Shown: positions 39,961 through 52,485 of the stretch, piece after piece
Layout: every line of letters starts with the position of its first letter
How positions within the stretch are numbered: the stretch's first letter is position 1
NCBI GenBank assembly: GCA_964020975.1
Contig: OZ026628.1
Span: 53,289,971 to 53,353,970 of the forward strand
Source: Hermodice carunculata
Lineage: Eukaryota; Annelida; Polychaeta; Eunicida; Amphinomidae
Reading direction: 5' to 3'
Length of the DNA stretch: 64,000 nucleotides
Notes under the pieces: generated by a model
What the model was told of the DNA's origin: nothing
Database searches by the model: none
The model's input: the letters and a program-made list of their open reading frames with translations, nothing else
Translations under genes and position numbers: made by a program

Positions 39961-40095
39961 CTAAAGGTCATCATAGACCTTGATGTTTGCTATACGCTCC
40001 CTGTTTACATATTGAAGCTGATTATACAAGCACTGGTTAAGAACCAGAGTTTTTTGTTTTTTGTTTTTTTTTTTAACAAATGAAAATGATCTCAC

Positions 40096-40224
40096 CCTCG
40101 TTTCTACATAATGCTTCGCCCATGATGAATTTAGGTCTTGCAATGGTGCAGTAATAGCAATACACTTGAAACCAAATATTAGACAAAATATGTGTTTCAG
40201 TACAGCAACCACCAGCAAACACAA
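40096..40224 (-). CDS. Cysteine-rich exon a of the same receptor-like gene
   Basis: On the minus strand a good acceptor (TTGTTACTCTGCAG) precedes 40224 and a donor (GAGG/GTGAGA) follows 40096. The 129-bp exon reads VFAGGCCTETHILSN, then WFQVYCYYCTIARP and GEALCRNE without stops, leaving one base for exon b. Joining to exon b gives [13 protein letters not shown], the fourth and fifth cysteines of an LDLa module, one residue shorter than usual. The intron is about 135 bp. Upstream exons and a start codon are not identified. An alternative frame through this exon is also open, so the call rests on splice phase and the LDLa fit. Confidence 0.45.
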
Positions 40225-43200
40225 CTGCAGAGTAACAATAAATATTAGATGACTTCCGGAATACGAAATTAGTCTCCTTAAGTCTCTGTATCAGGTGAAG
40301 ATTTCTTTTGTAGAAGATTGTGGCATATGTAACGCAATTTTATGTTTGGGCTCTTTTCATGAAAACACCTCCAGGTACTTATGAACAACTAAAATGTGCA
40401 AAAGTTGTCATAAATCTTGTGAACATAACATGTAATCAGTGTTGGCTTCGCATTACATTTGATCTCTACTATTTCAAGCTGTTCACATAACTGCACAACA
40501 ATGTCAGAAATTATCTGGAAATATTCGCTCTAGTATATATAACAATTTTCCAGCGAAAAAAATAACTCATTCTTACCATTTAGTTGTTCATAAGTATGCC
40601 AATGCAACTTTGGAGATCTTCATGAGTTATACTTCATGAATCTGAGTAAAGCTGATATAACTCAATTTGATATTTCAGTTTTCACCCATTCATCACTTTT
40701 ATCACAATTGACTACTGACCAGTGTGAACTTTATTGTGTAGGGAAATCTCTAATATTGCACAAGAGCAAATTATGTGGATGATTTCTATTTGTTCCTTAT
40801 GCTAGATAATGTTTCTGTCTTGTTGGGTTGCTTTGTATTGTAAGCAATATATTCGCATTTTGTGGTAACACTTGAGCAGGACAAAGCAATGTAAATGTTC
40901 ATCGATAGTTTATCCTAGATATTTTCAGATTTATTTATTGGCCTTTGTCTCGTCTGGCAATTATGGACTTTTGCTCTGGGTTACGTTTTTCATATACGAG
41001 CAATTGTGGTCGAAAGATGTCAGTTGCAGATATCTAGATATAATGTCAACAGCATCAACTCCCCTCGGTATGAACAACATATCATGCGCAAGTACACGTG
41101 GACTTATGTCGATATTTTTTACCTTTTTTTTGGCACAAAGGATATCAAGTTGTCCTGCAACTGAACTGGCTCTGTGTTTACGTGTGCTATCCATGGCAGT
41201 TTCTACATGCTTTACCAGTGATTTTGTCTTATACCTATCATTAGACCAAACATATTCACCTGGCTGCTTGTCACTTCTTTCAGCTTAGGGAAAGTGGGTA
41301 TGCCTACAATCCATTTCCCTATACTTTCAAACTAACTGTACAACTTAACAGCAGAAAAATATTTGTATAAAGAATATAAAAACATATGAATAACATTCAG
41401 TTGTTTTAAAAATGAGGTGTGGATATGCAGCTTTTTTTTTAAATTGGCTGGTGCAATAGTTGCAGATGACCAAGGATACACACCGTCAAGGTCAGATGCA
41501 ACGTGGCTTCTCGTTACTACTTTCCCCTGAAATTACTGTTGAACCCTTCCATATACACAATTTCCTCAGGTTTTCAGATCCTTGAGCTCCACGCTCATGT
41601 TTGAATACCAATTATATACAGGAACATTGAGGCTCTGAAAAGTGCACATCAAGCCAGTAAGACATGAGTACCTGTCAGATTTGCTGGTCACCAAGAAATG
41701 CCCCTGCAGCAGCTGGATGTACATGAAAATGGGTTAAAGGATTAAAACTCCATGCTATTGTGTCAGGAGTGGAAAGCTGTAAATAGTGTATCCACACCAA
41801 CTGGCTTTTCTGTATTTGGGTGCTTTACATGACGGGCGCTATGTGCTCTACCTGTTACTTTGTTTTAAATTGACCATTTGATCAAACGTCTCCATCTGGC
41901 TGTTTTGCACTTGACTTTCTTTCAGCGGGGAGGGGGGTGCACCTATGATATACTCTCATATGGGTTAGTTTACTTGCGTTTGTGGTAATAACTGAAAGCT
42001 GTACCTTTATAATAACTGTTTCCTGTCATGCCAGAAAGAAAATAGTTGAAAACAATACAAAAATAAACCAACTTTGAAATATTTACAAATTATGCCTGGT
42101 TTACCTTTTTTTTTTTTTTTTTGGCCAATTGCTGGTGCAGTTGGTCCGATTGATCAAGTACACAGCCTAATTTCAGTCGCAATTTGCCTTTCTGTTACAA
42201 CTTATCCTCGAATTGCACTAATGAAGCCTGTTGTACCCACCATTCCCTGTGCTCGTTTCTCCAATCTGTTGAATTGATTAAACCTTCACTCTCTTGACTG
42301 GGGGTTGGTTGTGTCAGGAAACTCATCAGACCAAGTCACCTGCAAATTGAATTTAAACTTTGATATATGATGGGTTATATGCTTGTAAAAATAAACAAAC
42401 GAACAAGTCAAACAAAAGTCATAATATTATATATATATAAACTGTGTGTGAATATGTATACATATATATAGAGAGAGAGGGAAAGAAAAAGAGAAACAGA
42501 GACAGACAGACAGAGAGTGAGAAAACTAGTGCATTAGTCTAAAAGGCTGTATATGAATGGGAGCTAGATTCTAGAAGACTGGGAAAACTGATTTTATGTT
42601 CAGATTATGTTTTTTATCAGAAACGAAACGTCAAGTCAGGAGTAAGCAGTAAATCTGTGCATAAAGCATTTAATAAAGATGAATTTAGAATAATATATGT
42701 TAATCGCATCAATTAATTAGACTTACTTAGAACATACAACCTTTGCATGTCATGAATGAAAGCATATAACCTTTTGTTCAAGGTCTGGAGATCCAATACT
42801 AATATCACAAATTGCAGTCAAAAACTGTGATGCTTTCTGATCGGATACTGAACCTTGGATCCAAACCTGTCACTATGTTACATGGAAGTGTTACAGATTG
42901 GGATCTACACTTCATAATGAAGGAATCAGTAACCCACCCCTACCCCCACCCCCATCCCCACTTCCACTGGAAAAAATGATCTTGTAAGCCCCTTGCCCAG
43001 TTTTCATGTTAAAGAGTGTATTTATCATATGATTTCAAATCATATGAATATAACAATAAAATGTAATTTCAGTAGAGTGACCTGAGACTGTATGGCTCAA
43101 AGTCATGTATTTTTAATTGACGTCTGAGGAACTAAATAGCTTGAAGTTGGTGTACGTTTGGTGAACGTAGCTTGAATCTATGATCTTTTATAGCATTAAA

Positions 43201-45389
43201 AATTAGGTATGGAAGTAAGGACGGATCAAAACAGGCAATGCACGATTGGTCAGGTATGGCTATGGGGTATGCAACAATGTGTTTTTGCATTTACAGAAAC
43301 TTTTCACAATTGTCCATATTGTATATAAGATCACAGAGAGGCTCCATGTCCTTACAAATTCTCCGACGCACTCTACTCTATTGAAAAAATGATTAAATGG
43401 TGTTTATCAGATGTTGTAGGCGGTTATTGCAGTCGAGTTCAGACACCATGATGTTGCTTTCAGTGTAAGATTGGAATCAATCAAGTTGGTTACACCAAAT
43501 GTACATGTCATTTTATGTAAAAAATATTTTTGGTAGCATACATTAATATCAGAGCGCTTCGATCTAGCCTCATTAGCAGTCTATCGACAAAAACATTGTT
43601 GCTAATTCAGGTTCAACTTTGCGAGATGCCAAAATAAATTTATAGTTAAGATGTTATTTGTAATTTTTACAATCCATCCAATTTCAAGTAACACTTCCCA
43701 TTAAACAAGGTGGAGAATGATAAAGCTGCTTTCCATCAAGAGAGAAGAGAATCCAGCTATTGGTTAGAAAACGTCTCGAATAACAAAATCACACAAATAT
43801 CCATCGAATAGATACCTCTGTGTACTTATAAAATTCGGATGAAGCGTTGTGTTGCAAAAGTCATAATTGACATTAAAATAAATCCAAACTATCACGCTAC
43901 CACGATAATAATTTTGTAATACTGTTTATATTTCCGAGCATAAAAGTATCTGAGTCAAGTTAAAAGTAATATTTCGCAAGTGTGACTTTCGCTAATTGAC
44001 ATTACGATGTACTGCAGCCATGCCATCATTTATTCGACATCAAATTTGCCAAAATTTTTGCAAGTTAAATGTAAGTGAACTGGGAATGTTCACAAAAATT
44101 CAGGACTATTTATTCTTCCAACAAAACTACTATACACGACACGAATAGATAGCAGAACTAGTTGTGGATCTGCTACTGTTTATGACTTGTAAAACAACAG
44201 GAAATGAATTGTTTGCAAAATGGGATAAGGGCCATTTCATTCCTTTCTTTTCCTTCGTGAACCCTTTGCAAGGTCTTTCACGTGTAGGAATATAAATATG
44301 ATGGTAGCGTTTTTGAAATCAAAATGTTCAAATGTAATCAAACATTTTATTAAAGTGAGCAGGAGTTCACATAATGATAGTTTTGAATCATTAACATGTC
44401 TTCCAGTTCTCAAGGAACATAAAAGCTTGGGGCTACTAATTTTGTCAGTAAGCTTTTTAAAAACCGAAGCTCCCATAATATATTTTATTCGGTTTGCCAA
44501 TTTCTAACACAAGTAGGATCTATATATTCATATTTATTCCCCAGTGGATCAGGTCTTTCAACTTTATGCTTCGTAGGTCTGAATTTGGTTAAGCGTTTGT
44601 TGTCTTACAACATGTTGTTCACCAATTGTAAAATCTGCCGTCACAGAGAGGAACCAAACGATAAAATGTGACAGATATTTATTCGGTGAAGAAAACATGC
44701 AGAAAGGGTACATTCTCTTTGAAGTACTTGTACCAATGACAGATTATTTGTGCTGACAAAGACAATAATGAAACCTTTGCCCTTTTTCTTAAAAGAATGC
44801 CGTTCTTTGGCTAAGAAATTATGAATTTTGGATCTCAGGCAATGGAGCTAATTTCAGATGAAACTTCAAATTGTCTTAAATCTTCAATGTAATTACAGTT
44901 TGCAATTTGTGTTGTAATTGCATGCTGACAACTGTAAAGTTAATCATGTTTTTGATCTTAAAAAAGACAAAAATATAAAAACGAAAACAGAACCTACTTC
45001 GGCTACTAGTGTCTTCCAAGACACGTGTATGATAAGTGTAAAGCATACATTAGATTTCGTCTATATAACGGTATTTTTTTTAATTTGAACACACGTTATA
45101 TGTGGGGCCTATATTGTGATGTCCTATTGTTCTTTTCACATGAAGGCATATTTCACAATTTGAGTATTTTGTGGGATAAACAACACCTGCCTACTGCTCA
45201 TGTAGTCTAACTTTTAAAATGTCTGTTATGACAAAAATAGAACTACTTCTGTCGAACAAAAAGTTCGCAAGGTATAAAGATTCAATATGCAGCGACAGTG
45301 TAGGTATCACAGAGTATATGTTCGACACTTTCATTTTCAGGTTGAAAGGAAACTGTTCACCGCGTTATAATGGGATAATGGCCAAACAT
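40225..45389. other. AT-rich DNA; possible further exons of the LDLa gene but none certain
   Basis: If the LDLa gene extends upstream on the minus strand, its 5' exons would lie here. A cysteine-bearing minus-strand stretch near 40480 (LCEQLEIVEIKCN, after TGTTGTGCAG) and a 109-codon minus-strand frame at 40961-41286 (SLVKHVETAMDSTRKHR) are the only candidates. Neither carries a motif I can name. A TA/GA-rich patch lies at 42425-42525. The rest shows nothing. Confidence 0.4.
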
Positions 45390-46454
45390 TAAGTACATGG
45401 TATGTCGCCTATTTTGCTGTCTTGTCAATCCAAGCTGCTGGCTGCCAAAATGACAGAAAGTATCATTCTACATGTCCTTAATACTGGTATTATTGTCCCA
45501 TATTAAAGAAAAGTTCACCGGATCCAAATGTACCTGCAAGTTATCACCAATCACGTAGACTTCCATCTATGCCAAGATTGTTGAACTGTTAATCGTCCCA
45601 GATGGCAGTGTTAGTAAAAATAAGTTTGATTTCCGCAAGGGCAGAAATTGTCCTCTAGGGTGCGAGTTACTGAACGATCTCGTTTGTTACTATACTTGTA
45701 ATAAATCACCAATGCCTGTCTGCAGCTTGGATGTTGAAAAGTGTTATGGCTCTGTTTGGCATGATGATCTCTCCCTCAAAATTATAGAGACGTTACCACC
45801 CAGCGTATGGTGACTGTTGTATCATTGGTATAAATCATCAAACTGTATAGTAACATGGAATGGTCACACGAGCTATAATATTTAATATGTCACGTGGGGT
45901 GCCCCAAGGAAGCATACTTTCCCCATACCTCCCCAATATATATCTCAATGATTTACTTGTAAACATCAGTCATATGGAATTAGGTTAATGAATTGGAGGA
46001 GCTAGATACAATAGTTTCGCCTATGCCGACCTCACACTTGTGGATCCTGTCACTGGATAAGAATCGCTGATTGATGAATGTTTCATTTACCCCCCAAATA
46101 TATATTTAACTTCGGAATTAAGAGCTTACACTGTATGATTTATGGTCCTGAACTATTTGTTTCTTCCCCTTCGTGGTATATTGGCGACTTGCAACTGTCT
46201 ATGATAGATACCCAGGAAACTCTGGGATATGTCTTTGCCAAAATGTTTGGCTCAATGAATTACTTCACTGTGGCGAATGATAATATAATAAGAATTTAGC
46301 ATCCTTATCATAATTGAGAGCAGCTTGTGTAACATACTTTGACTTTAGTCGCAGTTGCTACAAAAGGAATTAAATGCAAAATCGTTAAGTCTCAATAGCC
46401 ATAGGGGAATACCAGCAGCTCTAGGTATAATATTTGTCTTAATGCAATCCTGGG
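45390..46454 (+). mobile_element. RT relic of a CR1/Jockey-like LINE
   Basis: Plus-strand frames give, in order, VPASYHQ (normally YRPI), KIVELLIVPDGSVS, KFDFRKGRNCPLGCELLNDL, then RT motif A as VCSLDVEKCYGSVWHDD (both D positions of the strand kept). After a frame change come HWYKSSNCIVTWNGHTS, a damaged GxPQGS region, then YNSFAYADLTLVDPVTG, in which one of the two YADD aspartates has been lost by an in-frame codon deletion. Thumb-like sequence follows (FNFGIKSLHCMIYG, SSPSWYIGDLQLSM). Stops and shifts are frequent, so the copy is inactive. The sequence after the MITE (46675-46740) may be its continuation. Confidence 0.8.
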
Positions 46455-46674
46455 TACTGTAGTGCTAGAAATTTTAGCGCTCGATTTAATTTGCGTTTTT
46501 CGCGCTACCACCTAAAGCGCGAAATTAAAATGCGCGAAAATAAGTTGCATTGTATTTCACTACATTGTTTGGCATTAGATTGCGCGAAACTAAAATGCGC
46601 GAAAATTCTGTAATTTCAGAAAAAATGAGTTTGCGCGAAATTAAACACGCGCGAAACTTTCTAGAACTACAGTA
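46455..46674. mobile_element. 220-bp TA-flanked MITE with ~40-bp terminal inverted repeats and GCGCGAAA motifs
   Basis: The left end TACTGTAGTGCTAGAAATTT and the right end, reversed (TACTGTAGTTCTAGAAAGTT), form imperfect inverted repeats of about 40 bp. Both tips are TA, consistent with a Tc1/mariner-type target duplication. Inside, the motif GCGCGAAA(A/T)TAAAA recurs at least five times in both orientations, so the element is rich in CpG in an otherwise CpG-poor region. It has no coding capacity. It lies within or at the end of a LINE relic and is therefore younger than that LINE. Confidence 0.85.
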
Positions 46675-49600
46675 TCTCATTTAACGTTCAGACAAAGACG
46701 TGGTTAAAAACTCGTCTTCTTTACAACTCAGACATCCACAGCCCACACACACACACCCACACCCCCACGTAACCCTGTTACTCTATGCCATATGATGACT
46801 ATGTGTTTTATTAAGACTTTGAGTTCTCGTTTGATTTGGACATTGCTAGAGCTACTGGAGCAACCTTGTGCAGCTTACTTGACAAGGCGTGCTCATCCAT
46901 ACCTGTCAACTGTGAGAACATTAAAGCCGGGAGTAACCTGCTCCAACATTAATTGGGAAATTTGTTGTTATGCACTTGCAATACAATTTTGATTAAATCT
47001 CGCAGTCACAGAGCTTTGCGTGGACACATATGGAACTGATCAGCTTGTATACTCTCTCCACTGTCGCATTCATTCAATCATGCCTGCTTGTATAACCTGA
47101 GCAAGACTGTAGAAACAGTTACTCTCAAAATGTAATGTCATGTTAGCTGTGTGTATCACAGAATAGTGCAACCTTGCTTGAATCGTGTTTCAATACATGT
47201 TTAATGAGCAGGCCTAAGCCTATGGATGCTTTTCAAGCAGCGTTGTTGGTCTTTGCATATCATACGATACAATCAGTGAAATACTCCTCCTTCACCTTGC
47301 TCAACAATCTCATCCCAAAGCCTCTCCAATCACCCCACATACTTTCTCACTCACTAGTTTACTAATTACCTCCTTTTATTTATTCACCAACCTTTTGAAT
47401 CATATCCTCCCTCCAATTTACTATAGGGCCTGCCCTCTGAAACATACTTGGATGTATGTTTTCTACTGATCTAGACCTTTGCATTCCTTTGTCCGTAGCC
47501 TCCAGGTGGAGACCGTACCACGATATACTTCTCTTGCAACTATCCCCTTCCAATGTCCCTTACGCTGGACCAGTGTCCCTTCTCCTTAAATCCCCCCCCC
47601 CCAACTCTGCCTGCATGAAAAAAACTTCATTCGTACTCTGCGTCCTACGGTAGTCTAAATACCTTCAATAAGTCCGTACTGAACCATTTAATCAACATCT
47701 CGCTTTCAACACTTCCACTTCCATTCTAACCATCTCTTCTAATGTAAAATTTCTTAATAGTACAATCTGTTTAGAAAATCACCCACGTCGTATTCCACAC
47801 AGAAATATGACGCCGTTACTTTATACATGCAATCCCAGCCTTTCTGAAAAAAGGCGTGTGTATTTCTCAAAAATACATACTCCATTTTGGTCACTATTAT
47901 TTCGCAGAAGCTAGGCAAATTCGAAAGGTTGTATGCAATGTAGAGATATATACGTCCTGTTGCTGACGACATTTCACATACAACAGCTTGTCTTTTGACG
48001 CTCATTTGCCAACAATGAGCACTGGCATTTGAATGACACTGAGGTATGTAAATGTGAAATGACCAAAACATCTATTTTGTCAAAGTTGTCGAACTTTGGT
48101 CTGACCATGTTAGCACATACAATACCGTTTTTACATCAAAACTGCATACAATTCCCATCACTAGCCTATATTTTGAACTTTAAAAACAAAGTCACTGAGT
48201 ACCTTTCTGCCTTTGGCCTATCTGGTCGTTTATTATACCATACCTACAACAAAGCAATATTTCAAAGCAGGTTTTTTTAAATTAAGGTGTTTTCAAATAA
48301 ATCACCCCACAAGAATCAGGATCGAGTAACTATGATTACATTGCTTGTCATTGCATACAGACATATACATGTGGGATAACCAAAGGCACCACGACTGCTA
48401 CAAACAGACTGGCATACTTGAGGCATTATGTAACTTGTTCTGTACTGTTTGGAATAACAACAACTTTCATCTTTGTACCAAAAAACGTTCATTTGTGCAC
48501 CAAGCAGCGACCCTGGTTACATGCTTGAGGAAGCTATTTGACGATACCTCTGTGAAAATGAAAGACCAGTATGAAGCTTTTTGTTTATGTTTTCAAATAT
48601 CGAAATAAATCTATTTTTCTCTTTCTCTATATTTACTTGCCTCTATTTCTCCTTGTCATTTTGAGCAAACGTTTAGCATTTCCTTTCATTCTAATCCACC
48701 TTATGTTCTAACGTCAAAAGCTCTGCACTGCGAGCAGGTGTGTATATTTGTGTAAAGATTCTTTCAGCTTGTGAATAGGACTTGAACATTCTGGAATTAT
48801 AAAAGGCCTCTTGCCAGGCCAAGACTGTAATCATAGTTTAGACACAAGACAAATAAATTCAGGCAATAATAACTGGCTAAACTTTACAAAGTAAAGCCGG
48901 AAGCTGGTAGAACTGTAACTACTTGCCAGAACGGGACCTTTTCATTGCAACGAATGATAACTGCAGACCTGCCCTGACAGCTTTGGTTGCCATGCAACAC
49001 AACTATCCCTTACCATGACCAGGGCACGTAAGCAGGGAATGCTATCTAAGCGCTTACCAATAATACGTTTGTACCAAAAAATGACAATTTCTAATGCATT
49101 CAAGCACTCTGCATCCTATATAAAATAACTGAACTACTTCTAAATTTCTATGGTCGGTACTTTTATTACAGAAAACACATTTGGCCCTGCTCAATACATC
49201 TTCCCAACTTCAAGTTCCATGCTGTGCGATAGGAGGCACCGCATGACCATAGACAACAGGTCCTATCAAAAACTCTCAAACAGATGAAAGTGCATTATAA
49301 GTCTTGAAAGAGGAGAGAACACATCTCCATGTAAAAGTTCTCACTGAGTGAAAAGTCAAAGTCTTTCACCGCGACATGTACTCAGTACTGAAGAATTTTA
49401 TTCTGCTGCTCTATGACTTAGATGCTATTGAATGGTTTGTAGGTAGGAATGTTGCAAAACACAGAATGGTTGCTGCATTATTTTATTTACGGAGCATATG
49501 CTGTGTTCCTAGTGTGATATCATACACTTTTGCTGTTAGGAAACAGTTAGCACATTCCTGATACTACTGCATTATTGACTGAAGAACCACCGGTCGCTAT

Positions 49601-51244
49601 GCTTAGCAGCATACAAGCTACTAAAAATATTTCGGAAATTTTATTAGGACAGACTTTATTTTGGCATAATTCTACTACATGGCTGGTACAAGTGCTCTAA
49701 TTGCCTAGCAACTGAGGAGACCAGAGCAGGTCTGCCTTTCATACAGTTCAACATTAGTACCTCTTATTGATGATAACGTTGAGTACGTGCACACCAGTTG
49801 TGATAACTGCACATTGTCGTGCCAGGTGAACGCCTCAAAAGAGGGCTCTTATGAATTATCATATTTGGTGTAGCAATTTTACTATAACAATGACTTAAAA
49901 CATACAAATTCAAGAATAATGTTATTTACCTGTTCCTTTGTGGAAAGTCCATTAACTTTTCTTGATCACAGGAAGCACAGCGTGAATTGAACTCCGAAGG
50001 AATCTTCATACATCATCGCTAAATCTTCAAGGATTAAGGGAAAGCAGAAGTATAGGCTCTGCAAGTGTTTACCCAATAACTCCAGTGAACACAATGGGTA
50101 AATTAATTGCTAGTCCACACGCCGGAGGACTATTCTGGCAGGCTATAGTTTTTGTGATACTTAAGTGTGTACTGAGCTGCAGCTTGTTTATGTTCTATTT
50201 TTCTGCAGCGTTGCATCAACAATACTGTTCACAATCCCACTTACCAGGAATGTTCCATAAACCTCAACATTCTTATCCCTTCCCACCCTGTTGTTGGTTT
50301 CTGTCTTTTTTTCTTATTTATTAAAAAAAAACCACAGAATTGCCATGTCTACTTTTTTACACTAAAATGTAACATTCATCTGTACAAACTAGTTTTTTGT
50401 CACTGCTGTCCTGAAGCTATAGATTGCCACTGGTGATTGTTTTTTCATTTTAGGTCTCGGTTTAAACACGTGTGCAACTGCACGATGATATGAACGTCCT
50501 ATAGCCCCAAGTCATTCATTGCATGTCAGGCTATTAATTATATATGCACTCCTTCCTGTACTGTTTCGGAAAGTCAAATCAGCTTCAAACAGAAGGTAAA
50601 TTTATAGGACCTTAGTTAAGACATGCCTTATTGAGCATTGGGCTACATTTAACCAGCCAGTCTGCAGGACGTTAGTGAAGGGAAAATTTGATTCTAGAAA
50701 TGCCTTCAACATTTGGATAAATGGCCCAGTTACCGTTATATATATGTTCACGATTCAACGTCTCTACAAATATGCTTTATTAATGCATTATATAATATGT
50801 GGTCCATTTTCCATTTTTTTTTTATTTTTCAGATACTTTGAGAGCATCTTTTTTCTAGAAGAGCATGTAATGAAAGGCCACGTTTCCCTTGGGAACCCTT
50901 AAGAGGGATATCAACTAGGAATTCATGTGCATAATGGGAATAGGTTAACTTTTAACAATAATGCTCCATCTGCACTCCGTTCAGTTGATATGGAAAGCAT
51001 GTACGTTAGGTTGAATGTATGTATTTATTCAGCGTTTGCCTCCACTCAGCTACGTCGTGGTTATTTTGTAAAGCTTGGGTGAAAAAAGGCTGCTGAGGGC
51101 TGCATCATGGATTTAGTTGCACAGCTGTCATGCAAAGCTGCTTGTTATAAGATCACTTCAAACCTCATATATACTTTGTACCACCGTTCAGCCAACAGAT
51201 TTGTCTTCACACGCCATCGTGCTTAGTTAGCAAACACATTAAAA
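46675..51244. other. Gene-free DNA with pyrimidine-rich and CA-rich patches
   Basis: The first ~65 bp may be the tail of the LINE interrupted by the MITE. A CA/C-rich patch lies at 46741-46770 and a C run at 47588-47598. The pyrimidine-rich zone 47280-47760 has open frames only because stops are rare in such composition. No motif or RNA gene was recognised. Confidence 0.45.
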
Positions 51245-51300
51245 CTCCAAACTTATCAGCAGCGCCAAAGATAAAAAGAGAAATGGTAGGCCTCAAATCT
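51245..51300 (-). repeat. Family R repeat, short fragment (copy 2)
   Basis: On the minus strand this reads AGGCCTACCATTTCTC and then TTTTTATCTTTGGCGCTGCTG, matching the 5' part of the copy at 61090. Similarity fades after about 55 bp. It is in the same orientation as the longer copy 150 bp away. Confidence 0.6.
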
Positions 51301-51454
51301 TTTGATTGTCCTCACGGTCCACATGTGACATTTATGACTCGGTAACATCACATAATGCCCTACCTCCATTATAAGTATTAGTCAAACACAGAACACGGCC
51401 CCACAGTGCCAATGAGATAGTTATAACACACTTTACAAAACAATTCTCATTTTC

Positions 51455-51775
51455 ATAAATCTTAATTCAACAATGAGAGCAAAGTTCAGCCACCGACGGA
51501 GACCACCAGAGCATAAACACCCATCCTCCAATGCCAACATGAAGAAACAATGCCCACTTGCGACTTAAGACATGTAGTCACCTACAAAAGAAAACCAACG
51601 ATTTTAAACTGGTCCCCTCAACCTTTGAAATACTCTTCATTAAAGACAGGCGTAATGTTTTTCTAAAGCATAAAGGCCTAACCACTTGTAACCCAAAATT
51701 TATCGTTTGTATGAAAGATAAAAAGATATATGGTAGGCATGCCACTTTTGGGTTCTCCTGAGTCAGCTGAGAAAA
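51455..51775 (-). repeat. Family R interspersed repeat, copy 3
   Basis: On the minus strand it starts CTCAGCTGACTCAGGAGAAC and contains CAAAGGTTGAGGGGACCAG, TAGGTGACTACATGTCTTAA and TTGTTTCTTCATGTTGGCAT, in the same order as copies 20392-20709 and 61090-61725. It is the most diverged of the long copies. An 86-codon minus-strand frame (51578-51838) overlaps it but has no known motif. Confidence 0.72.
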
Positions 51776-52352
51776 CAGCAAAAAAATGAAAGAAAGAAGG
51801 CCTACATTGTTTTCCTCATATTTATGACTTTGGAACATTTTATAAAACCCTGTATCCTAAATGTAGTGTTAGAACTGCCCTCATGCTGCAATTTTAGTCT
51901 TGTAGCATACAGTGTCTTTCAGGGGACATGCCGACACCAAAATAAGGGAGGATACTGAAAGTGTCCAATCGGAACACATGGCTAATGCTACACCAGCAAC
52001 AGCCAGTATCTTCCCAAGGGTAATACAATCACCCCATTAAAATAACATTGAAAGTCAGTATATCCCTCACGTTCCACATTTGCGCAACAGTGACTCTAAT
52101 GACGTTATGCGCCATGACGTCACTCACGTTGCAAGGGTGGATGCCGCACAAGATGCATGACCTGACAGGAGAGTTGTGTGGGCCAATGTCTTCCTGAAAG
52201 GGGAGGTGGCTTTTTCTCACACAAAATTATGAACTAGAAATTGTGCATTTTGGCTACAAGGTTGGTATGTAGCATCTTACATAATCCCAGGAAAAGCTGC
52301 ATTTGCCTTTTTCGTCTTATCACGGTTGATACATTTAGGATACAAAGATCAT
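51776..52352. other. Short spacer without recognisable genes
   Basis: Unrecognised sequence; a minus-strand frame at 52029-52220 has no motif. I see nothing else. Confidence 0.5.
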
Positions 52353-52485
52353 TTCATGGCTAAATCAGTCTCCTACCCTGTACAGTTCCCCCTCGAGCTC
52401 TATCCTCCTTCGACCCTTCGGGTCTCAGGGGTATACAGGCTCTCAGGGGAACTGCACCGGGTAGGATACTGATTTAGTCATGGAA
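52353..52485. mobile_element. Foldback palindrome with ~39-bp arms and an inner hairpin
   Basis: The left arm begins TTCATGGCTAAATCAGTCTC and ends AGTTCCCC at 52391. The right arm (52446-52485) is its reverse complement with about four mismatches and one indel. The 54-bp loop contains a perfect small hairpin, GACCC-TTC-GGGTC. This is the shape of a very short foldback or MITE element. No target duplication is evident. About 20 bp of the right arm (CTGCACCGGGTAGG plus neighbours) also occurs at 6027-6046, the only other trace seen. Confidence 0.7.

Noticed and set aside
40872-41288. 138-codon plus-strand frame opposite a 109-codon minus-strand frame
   Set aside because: Both strands are open over the same bases and neither has a motif. 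One may be an exon, but the sequence alone does not say which.
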